NCBI GenBank assembly: GCA_030037105.1
Contig: JASHRY010000037.1
Span: forward strand, 1-10,855
From: Xanthobacteraceae bacterium
Lineage (GTDB): Bacteria; Pseudomonadota; Alphaproteobacteria; Rhizobiales; Xanthobacteraceae
DNA: 10,855 nucleotides
Reading direction: 5' to 3'
Both the position numbers and the translations under genes were made by a program. Below are positions 6,615-10,855 of the stretch, one piece after another (position 1 is the first letter of the stretch; each line of letters starts with the position of its first letter). The notes under the pieces are model-generated. The model had not been told where the DNA came from, made no database searches, and saw nothing but the letters and a program-made list of their open reading frames with translations.

Positions 6615-7493
6615 ATGAAAGGAATCCGTTATTCTTTCGGCGGAGACGAACACGTCTTCGCTGAAATCGACGAGGAAATGTCCCTTGAAGCCTTTTTCAA
6701 GGGTATGGCCATTTGTAGCGAGCTGCAGAAACAACGCATTGCCGGCGTTTCCGAGATTTGTCCATCAAATGCGTCGTATTTGGTGCGCTTCGATCCGGAC
6801 GTGATAAATCCCGATGCGATGCTACGCACGCTCAAGGAGATCGAGGCGAAAATCGGCGGCGCCGATCTTGAGCTGCCAACCCGCATCATCGAAATCCCGG
6901 TATTTTACAACGATCCTTGGACGCGGGAGACGCTGATGCGCTTCCGCGAGCGCCATCAGGATCCTAACAGCACCGATATAGAGTTTGCCGCTCGCATCAA
7001 CGGTTATGCCTCCGTCGACGACTTTATAGCCGCACATTCGGGAGCGCCGTGGTTCGTTTCCATGGTCGGGTTCGTCGCCGGCCTGCCGTTTTTGTTCCAG
7101 ATGGTGGAACGCTCAAAACAGATCGAAGTGCCAAAATATCTGCGGCCGCGCACAGACACTCCCAAACTCACCGTCGGCCATGGCGGCTGCTTCACGGCGA
7201 TATATTCGGTCCGGGGTGCTGGCGGCTACCAGATGTTTGGTATTACTCCGGCGCCGATCTACGACCCGGCGCAGCAGCTTCCCTATCTCAAGGACTTCAT
7301 GGTGTTCTTTCGACCGGGTGACATCGTCAAATGGAAGCCGATTTCGCACGAAGAATACGACCACGACCTCAAAGCGGTAGAGGCGGGTACCTTTGACCTG
7401 AACATCCGCCCGGTCAATTTTTCGCTGAAGGCTTTTCTCAATGATCCTCGCATCTACAGTCGGCGCCTGACGGAGGTGCTTCATGGCCATTGA
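6615..7493 (+). CDS. pxpB: Carboxyltransferase subunit, PxpB/KipI (AHS1) family with urea-carboxylase features
   Basis: The 292-residue protein is the AHS1 half of the AHS1/AHS2 carboxyltransferase unit found in 5-oxoprolinase (PxpB) and in the central part of urea carboxylase. E. coli PxpB has about 218 residues; the surplus here is an insert near 98-135 (T-R-E-T, then DIEFAARING) and a C-terminal extension after the FRPGDIVKW motif (232-240). Both match the pattern I recall from urea carboxylase, as do the motifs TPKLTVGHGG (182-191) and GAGGYQMFG (201-209), where PxpB has AGSVGIGG and PGGW. The PxpB segment GFQPGFPYL reads GFVAGLPFL (152-160). The start is ATG 6615 with GGAG at 6605-6608; an in-frame TTG at 6597 would add six residues. 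It overlaps the next gene by 11 bases. Most likely it transfers carboxyl from biotin to an unknown amide-like substrate. Confidence 0.85.
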   Translation: MKGIRYSFGGDEHVFAEIDEEMSLEAFFKGMAICSELQKQRIAGVSEICPSNASYLVRFDPDVINPDAMLRTLKEIEAKIGGADLELPTRIIEIPVFYNDPWTRETLMRFRERHQDPNSTDIEFAARINGYASVDDFIAAHSGAPWFVSMVGFVAGLPFLFQMVERSKQIEVPKYLRPRTDTPKLTVGHGGCFTAIYSVRGAGGYQMFGITPAPIYDPAQQLPYLKDFMVFFRPGDIVKWKPISHEEYDHDLKAVEAGTFDLNIRPVNFSLKAFLNDPRIYSRRLTEVLHGH

Positions 7494-8457
7494 GGTGATC
7501 AAGCCCGGCCTTGCCACAAGCGTTCAGGATGCCGGTCGGCCCGGCTACTACAACATCGGCATTCCGCTTTCGGGAGCGCTCGATCAATATGCGCTGCGCG
7601 CGGCGAATTTGCTGGTCGGCAACGACGCGGGCGCGGCCGTGCTGGAGGCCGCCTTGCTGGGCCCGGAACTTCTGTTTCGCGATCCGGCCATTGTGGCCGT
7701 CACCGGCGCGGAGGCGACGCCGAAGGTGAACGGCGAGGTGCGGCCGCGCAACGAATCATTCGCCGTTCGTGCGGATGACCGGCTCTCGTTCGATTACATG
7801 AAGGCGGGAGCGCGGATCTACATTGCAGTGGCCGGTGGCATCGACGTCGCAGCGATCCTTGGCAGCCGCTCGACCTATGGACTGGGCGCGCTGGGCGGAT
7901 TTGCCGGCCGCAAACTTGCAGCCGGCGACGTAGTGCCGGTAGGCAGGGCCGGCGCCGCCGCCCGCGCCGGCCGGATTTTGCCCAATGAACTTGTTACGAC
8001 CTATCCCAAGTCGATCGAGTTGCGCGTCATACCCGGGCTTTACTTCCACCGCCTAACAAGCGAGTCAGCGAATAGCTTCTTCGAGGATACCTGGACTGTG
8101 GCGCCCGAAGCGGATCGCATCGGCTACCGCTTCCGCAACGGGCGCCCGCTTTCCTTTCTTGAGCGCAAACAGCCTTTCGGGGCCGGCTCCGATCCATCCA
8201 ATATTGTCGACGCCGGCTACCCTTACGGCTCCATTCAGGTGCCGGGGGGCATCGAGCCCATCATCCTGCATCGCGACGCGGTGTCTGGCGGCGGATACGC
8301 CATGATCGGAACGGTGATCAGCGCCGACATGGATCGCATTGGGCAAATGCAGCCAAACAATCTGGCGCGCTTTGTTCGGGTCGATATGAACGCGGCACTG
8401 GCGGCGCGCGCCCAATATAAGAGCCGGATCGCACGGTTGAACGCGGCGTTGCAGTGA
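7483..8457 (+). CDS. pxpC: Biotin-dependent carboxyltransferase subunit, PxpC/KipA (AHS2) family
   Basis: The 324-residue protein is the AHS2 partner of the preceding AHS1 subunit; E. coli PxpC is about 310 residues. Conserved segments are SVQDAGRPGYYNIGIPLSGA (13-32) followed by the LD of SGALD, ANLLVGND (41-48), TGAE (74-77), YIAVAGGID (113-121), LGSRST (126-131), EADRIGYR in the second half and the late GGYAMIGTVISADMDRIGQ. These cover the whole family length with no visible break. The ATG at 7483 lies inside the end of the AHS1 gene, preceded by GGAGG at 7472-7476, so the two subunits are probably made in equal amounts. In E. coli the pair works with PxpA as ATP-dependent 5-oxoprolinase; here a biotin carboxylase and carrier are encoded alongside, so it may work as a true carboxyltransferase. 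It is the last gene of the forward operon in view. Confidence 0.92.
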   Translation: MAIEVIKPGLATSVQDAGRPGYYNIGIPLSGALDQYALRAANLLVGNDAGAAVLEAALLGPELLFRDPAIVAVTGAEATPKVNGEVRPRNESFAVRADDRLSFDYMKAGARIYIAVAGGIDVAAILGSRSTYGLGALGGFAGRKLAAGDVVPVGRAGAAARAGRILPNELVTTYPKSIELRVIPGLYFHRLTSESANSFFEDTWTVAPEADRIGYRFRNGRPLSFLERKQPFGAGSDPSNIVDAGYPYGSIQVPGGIEPIILHRDAVSGGGYAMIGTVISADMDRIGQMQPNNLARFVRVDMNAALAARAQYKSRIARLNAALQ

Positions 8458-8477
8458 TTGGCATGCTCATTACGTCC

Positions 8478-8502
8478 TTCGAGCTATCCTCTCATGCTCG
8501 GA
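8478..8502. terminator. Weak inverted repeat at the convergent gene junction
   Basis: CGAGC at 8480-8484 pairs with GCTCG at 8496-8500 across an 11-base loop, and one wobble plus one further pair extend the stem. It sits where the forward operon and the reverse-strand gene converge, with stops 26 bases apart. There is no T tract, so a terminator role is only suggested by position. Confidence 0.2.
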
Positions 8503-8834
8503 ATGCCTGGCAGCTTTTTCACGCTTTCGGAGATGATCTTGGTCAATTGTATGACCGACTGGCTCAGCTCGGCATATTCCACGATGTCGCGTTGAACGCG
8601 ATTGCCATCGTCCTGCAGCTTTTCGCGCAAAGCCTGCAATTCGCCGATGAGTTCGTCGATTTCGCGCGCCGGGGTTCCCGACACCCGGCGCAACAAGGCG
8701 TTGAGGTTACTGGCGCTCACTTCGCTGTCGCTCTCGGCTTGGCGAAAAACGCCGCTGTCCCGTCGCACCAGTTCGCGAATATTTCCTTCGACTTCCGTTT
8801 CCGGCGATTTATCGATCGGCTTGACAGAGTTCAT
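8484..8834 (-). CDS. Small hypothetical protein with coiled-coil region
   Basis: The reverse-strand gene encodes 116 residues starting MNSVKPIDKSPE. Residues 15-31 and 55-107 are rich in charged and leucine positions with heptad-like spacing (EIDELIGELQALREKLQ), so a helical coiled coil is likely. There is no signal peptide or membrane helix. I recall uncharacterised proteins of this shape, with an N-terminal EGxIRELVRRDS segment, in Bradyrhizobium and relatives, but I know of no function. I chose the ATG at 8834 because AAGGG lies about eight to ten bases upstream on the reverse strand and the similarity starts there; an upstream ATG at 8915 would add 27 Cys/Arg-rich residues that do not look like the family. 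It converges on the pxpC-like gene. Confidence 0.7.
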   Translation of the reverse strand: MNSVKPIDKSPETEVEGNIRELVRRDSGVFRQAESDSEVSASNLNALLRRVSGTPAREIDELIGELQALREKLQDDGNRVQRDIVEYAELSQSVIQLTKIISESVKKLPGIPSMRG

Positions 8835-8986
8835 GACACACCCTTTGCATCCCGTCCGCCTTTTTCGGGCGGCTCCACTGGCTTGAATGGCCGCATGAAA
8901 ATGTGACGACTTCACGGCCCGGGGATGTCCGCCGCTGCGATTGTGGATTTCTCGGTCGCCGGCATCGCCGGCGTCTTCGAAAAACG

Positions 8987-9009
8987 TTCAAATTGTGGGA
9001 TGATTTGAA
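8987..9009. promoter_or_regulatory. Operator-like inverted repeat
   Basis: TTCAAAT (8987-8993) and ATTTGAA (9003-9009) form a perfect 7-bp inverted repeat with a nine-base spacer. It lies in the 293-base divergent gap between the reverse gene starting at 8834 and the forward gene starting at 9128, in an AT-rich patch of otherwise GC-rich DNA. The spacing suits a dimeric regulator. I cannot name the regulator and see no convincing -35/-10 pair. The rest of the gap holds only a short CCGCC/GGCGG hairpin (8856-8872) in the leader of the reverse gene. Confidence 0.35.
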
Positions 9010-9127
9010 GCAATGATGGGAGAGAATGCGGCGGCGATTTGCTGTAAGCTTCGCGACGCTGATACTCATCATGGATGCCCGGGAGGTGACGACGTACTTG
9101 CCCGCGCATAACGAAGCAGAGGATATC

Positions 9128-9562
9128 ATGCAGCCTTTATCCAAATTCCGAACCTTTTTGATCGCCGCGCTCGCGCTCGCCGGCGCATCCACCGCCGCCT
9201 ACGCCGACAGCGGCAGCATCAGCTTCGCCGTCTACAAGGCCGGCTGGTTCATCGGCGGCTCGGGCGGCGAGGGCACGCTTATCTTCCACGGCAAGCGCTA
9301 TCCGCTGTCGATCGGCGGCGTCTCCGCCGGCTTCGTGTTCGGCGCTTCGAAGACCTATTACCGGGGCACCGTCAGCAACATCCGCAGCCCCTACGACGTG
9401 TCCGGCGCCTATGGCGCGGTGGGCGCCGGCGGCGCGGCCGTGATCGGCGCGCAGGCGATCGTGCTGCGCAACGAGAAAGGCGCCGTGCTCACGCTGACCG
9501 GCCATCAGGTCGGATTGCAGATCAACGTCGATCTGAGCGGGCTGGCGATTACGGTGAAGTGA
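9128..9562 (+). CDS. Small exported Gly/Ala-rich protein, function unknown
   Basis: The 144-residue product has a typical Sec signal peptide: basic start MQPLSKFR, hydrophobic core FLIAALALAGAS, and cleavage probably after A-Y-A at 24-26, leaving about 118 mature residues in the periplasm or outside. The mature part is Gly/Ala-rich with alternating beta-type patterns: GGSGGEGTLIFHGKRYPLSI, then GASKTYYRGTVSNI and GAQAIVLRNEKGAVLTLTG. The GEGTL stretch faintly recalls DUF1134/EipA proteins, but I would not assign it. Similar orphan proteins appear, as I recall, in Bradyrhizobium-type genomes. The start at 9128 follows AGAGGA (9118-9123) and places the signal peptide at the N-terminus; the longer in-frame start at 9026 would bury it. 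It seems to be a single-gene unit with a hairpin after it. Confidence 0.75.
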   Translation: MQPLSKFRTFLIAALALAGASTAAYADSGSISFAVYKAGWFIGGSGGEGTLIFHGKRYPLSIGGVSAGFVFGASKTYYRGTVSNIRSPYDVSGAYGAVGAGGAAVIGAQAIVLRNEKGAVLTLTGHQVGLQINVDLSGLAITVK

Positions 9563-9583
9563 GGAAGCGCAGGTAAGCACGCA

Positions 9584-9618
9584 GCGCGGGCACAGGGCGC
9601 GCGGCGCCGTGCCCACGC
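9584..9618. terminator. Strong GC-rich hairpin between convergent genes
   Basis: The stem is built from GCG, one mismatch, GGGCAC, a two-base bulge, then GGCGC closing on a three-base loop, with the complementary arms GCGCC, GTGCCC and CGC. That gives about 14 pairs. It lies 21 bases after the stop of the exported-protein gene and just before the end of the reverse-strand DUF2283 remnant, a natural place for a terminator working in both directions. No T tract follows on either strand. Confidence 0.45.
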
Positions 9619-9624
9619 ACAGGC

Positions 9625-9798
9625 TTAGGCCTCCTCGAAACTGAACTGCTTGAGCACTGTCGGGTCCGTGGTGCGTTTCGATGTATTGAAAATCTCAATA
9701 CCAACGAGGCAACCTTCCTCGTCGTAGCCGAGATGATACCGTCGGCAACTTATTCACTTTTTTGATTGGCCGTCGGTCAAGTTGAGGTAGAGCTTTTT
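9625..9798 (-). pseudogene. Broken DUF2283 family gene with an in-frame stop
   Basis: Read on the reverse strand, the frame gives KLYLNLTDGQSKK, a TGA at 9754-9756, then ISCRRYHLGYDEEGCLVGIE continuing with IFNTSKRTTDPTVLKQFSFEEA to TAA at 9625-9627. The L-Y-L-x-L-x-D-G strand and the YDEEGCLVGIEI block are the hallmarks of DUF2283 proteins, which usually have 60-75 residues and start with a strand like MKITYD. That N-terminal strand is not recognisable here, and the stop splits the remaining halves, so the gene is almost certainly dead. It abuts the stop of the reverse-strand gene ending at 9797. Some DUF2283 proteins are, to my knowledge, predicted antitoxins of DUF4258-type toxins, which would fit a decaying toxin-antitoxin cluster. 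Confidence 0.6.
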
Positions 9799-10156
9799 AG
9801 GGTTTGCGCCACTTATCTCTGCCACCGACCTTAGCACCGCGGACTCGTTCGACGAGAATGGCCGCTTTGGGGTCTAGTTTTTCAGCCTTCTCAATGGCTT
9901 CTTTCTGTGTCGACGCAGTCACAGATGCCCGCTCAGAGCCTTCACGCCTAACCGCGTAATCTCCTTGTGACCGGCGTTCGATGTAGAGCTCGTGCTTCTT
10001 GTTGGCCGTGACACCGATCCGTGATTCGTCAATCAGGTAATACCGGTGACCCGGCAAAAACCGCCCCGAGCGCTCGTCGCGCGTGCCATGGATTGCCCGA
10101 TACGCGGCTCGCTCGAGGGCAGCGGTGATTTCCTCAATATCCAGGGTCCGACTCAC
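9797..10156 (-). CDS. Zeta-toxin partner protein: uncharacterised N-terminus plus DUF2188-like C-terminus
   Basis: The gene encodes 119 residues from a GTG at 10156 that overlaps the zeta-type kinase stop by four bases (GTGA), preceded by GGAG; the two must be co-translated. Residues 1-25 form a likely helix (DIEEITAALERAAYRAI), then comes SGRFLPGHRYYLIDE (30-44). From about 66 to 119 the sequence GDYAVRREGSERASVTAST and the helix QKEAIEKAEKL follow the DUF2188 pattern, in which a W/Y-A-V-R-R-x-G strand and an R-A-S turn precede a T-x-x-E-A helix; the Gly/Asp-rich end (VRGAKVGGRDKW) also fits. A role as antitoxin or accessory of the kinase is inferred only from gene pairing. The ATG at 10216 would create a 64-base overlap with the kinase gene and is unlikely. 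Confidence 0.7.
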   Translation of the reverse strand: MSRTLDIEEITAALERAAYRAIHGTRDERSGRFLPGHRYYLIDESRIGVTANKKHELYIERRSQGDYAVRREGSERASVTASTQKEAIEKAEKLDPKAAILVERVRGAKVGGRDKWRKP

Positions 10157-10671
10157 GTTCGCTCCGACGATTCCTTCAGCGCAAATATGCCTTCCAAACT
10201 GTCCCAAATATACCACTCATCGACGATAGTTTTGTAGGTATTTTCCAGGCAGGCAATGCTTCGGTCGAAACGTCTACGAATGATCACCTCGGGAATACCG
10301 TGGCCTCCCGCCTCGACTCGTCGTCGGATGCGATCAATGGACGCCTCAACGGACCAGAGGCGCAAATAAACAAGCGACACTACATAGCCGGAGCGCCGCC
10401 AGCGCGGGATCTTACGGGCATATGTTAGCGTCGCCAGAGTAGTTTCAAATGCAAAGTCAGCGGCAGCATCTACAAGCTGGTCGATCCGCTCAAGCATAAT
10501 CCTGCCCGCGCGCATCTCCGCTTGTCGCTGCGATAAGCCACGGTGAATGACTTCGCGCGCAATTTCGTCAGCGTTGACGAAATCAAGATGCGATCGAACC
10601 GAAAGGTATTCGCTTGCGAAGGTCGTCTTGCCTGCGCCGTTCGGCCCGGCAATGATGACGCTCTCAGGCAC
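10153..10671 (-). CDS. Zeta toxin family P-loop kinase
   Basis: The 172-residue P-loop kinase resembles the short chromosomal zeta-toxin family; zeta toxins phosphorylate UDP-N-acetylglucosamine precursors and block wall synthesis, though that reaction is not shown for this subfamily. Visible are Walker A GPNGAGKTT (9-17, Lys15), NADEIA (33-38), FETT (75-78), an Arg-rich lid IRRRVEAGGHGIP (115-127) and RRRF (132-135). This layout, with GGHxIP after the lid, is typical of the subfamily, usually about 190-200 residues; this copy is slightly short at its C-terminus. The start is a GTG at 10671 (MPESVIIAGPNG) with GAGGG about seven bases upstream, and the Walker A distance fits. The partner gene follows with a four-base overlap. 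The pair sits just after the thiC 3' end and looks somewhat less GC-rich than the forward operon, as in a mobile cassette. Confidence 0.85.
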   Translation of the reverse strand: MPESVIIAGPNGAGKTTFASEYLSVRSHLDFVNADEIAREVIHRGLSQRQAEMRAGRIMLERIDQLVDAAADFAFETTLATLTYARKIPRWRRSGYVVSLVYLRLWSVEASIDRIRRRVEAGGHGIPEVIIRRRFDRSIACLENTYKTIVDEWYIWDSLEGIFALKESSERT

Positions 10672-10743
10672 GCTCAGCCCTCACTCGCTTCGCCTGAAGG
10701 CTCGGCGGCCACTCCGCCTAAAGCGGGAAAAGGCGAATTCTTG

Positions 10744-10855
10744 TCATAGCGCTTTGTTGCTCTCCCGCACGGCTGCGGCTTTGTCGATATAAACCTCCGC
10801 GCCCAGGTCGAGGAACTTCTTCGACATCTCGGCCATGCCTTCTTCCGCCGTCAGC
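10744..10855 (-). CDS. thiC: C-terminal end of probable phosphomethylpyrimidine synthase ThiC (5' part outside window)
   Basis: On the reverse strand the frame is open from the window edge to a TGA at 10744-10746. The 36 visible residues include TAEEGMAEMSKKFLDLGAEV and end in RESNKAL. The E-G-M-x-E-M-S-x-K-F segment followed by G-x-E-V-Y and a final ESNK-type tail fits the C-terminus of ThiC, the radical SAM enzyme that makes the thiamine pyrimidine; this is recalled similarity from a short stretch. The start and any thiamine riboswitch would lie beyond the right edge. The 72 bases between this stop and the zeta-type gene show no convincing terminator, only a short CCGC/GCGG hairpin. Confidence 0.55.
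   Translation of the reverse strand, partial: LTAEEGMAEMSKKFLDLGAEVYIDKAAAVRESNKAL

Noticed and set aside
8454..8906. 150-residue forward open frame overlapping the small coiled-coil gene
   Set aside because: The reverse strand has a ribosome binding site, a start and a familiar helical protein. The forward frame looks like its complement, and having two genes here would be unusual.
8940..8975. GCCGGC-rich repeat (GCCGGCATC followed by GCCGGC)
   Set aside because: Two short copies of a self-complementary hexamer are expected by chance in DNA this rich in GC.
9026..9127. Longer start for the exported protein, adding 34 residues
   Set aside because: It would bury a textbook signal peptide that begins at ATG 9128, and ATG 9128 has its own ribosome binding site.
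10680..10743. Possible terminator between the thiC end and the zeta-type gene
   Set aside because: Only a 4-5 bp CCGC/GCGG stem without a T tract; too weak to annotate.
1..10855. CRISPR array, tRNA, rRNA, transposase or integrase
   Set aside because: No spaced repeat array, cloverleaf-like sequence or recombinase motif was recognised by eye in the gaps or the larger frames.

Overview
The window looks like a piece of a high-GC alphaproteobacterial chromosome, most likely Hyphomicrobiales of the Bradyrhizobium/Rhodopseudomonas kind. I base this on overall base composition, dense operon packing, and two small orphan proteins (reverse strand 8484-8834, forward strand 9128-9562) of types I associate with that group. 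The organism assignment is inference.

Positions 1-8457 hold nine forward-strand genes with short gaps or overlaps, probably one operon that begins upstream of the window. In order: ATPase (5' truncated) and permease of a ribose/xylose-type sugar ABC importer, a Gfo/Idh/MocA NAD(P)-dependent oxidoreductase, a GABA-type class III aminotransferase, a LamB/YcsF (PxpA-like) protein, an 81-residue biotin carrier protein, a biotin carboxylase, and two carboxyltransferase subunits (PxpB/AHS1-like and PxpC/AHS2-like). The periplasmic binding protein and any regulator are not visible.

The most interesting part is 4194-8457. Biotin carboxylase, biotin carrier and the AHS1/AHS2 pair are the parts of urea carboxylase, here on separate polypeptides. 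The AHS1-type subunit carries the extra segments of urea carboxylase rather than the short E. coli PxpB form. No acetyl-CoA carboxyltransferase genes (accA/accD) and no allophanate hydrolase are present. The PxpA-like protein departs from the 5-oxoprolinase form at several motifs. My reading is a biotin- and ATP-dependent carboxylase that activates a cyclic amide or similar compound, which the PxpA-like protein then opens. The GABA-type transaminase would take the released amino acid onward. The substrate is unknown; the sugar-type importer and sugar-type dehydrogenase hint that it is polyhydroxylated.

From 8458 the context changes. A small coiled-coil protein gene converges on the operon. 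A divergent region with a 7-bp inverted repeat (8987-9009) separates it from a gene for a small exported Gly/Ala-rich protein, followed by a strong hairpin (9584-9618). The reverse strand then holds a broken DUF2283 gene, a zeta-toxin-type kinase gene with a four-base-overlapping partner that ends in a DUF2188-like domain, and, at the right edge, what appears to be the 3' end of thiC. The 9.6-10.7 kb part looks like a small accessory insertion next to a housekeeping gene. I saw no tRNA, rRNA, CRISPR array, transposase or integrase.
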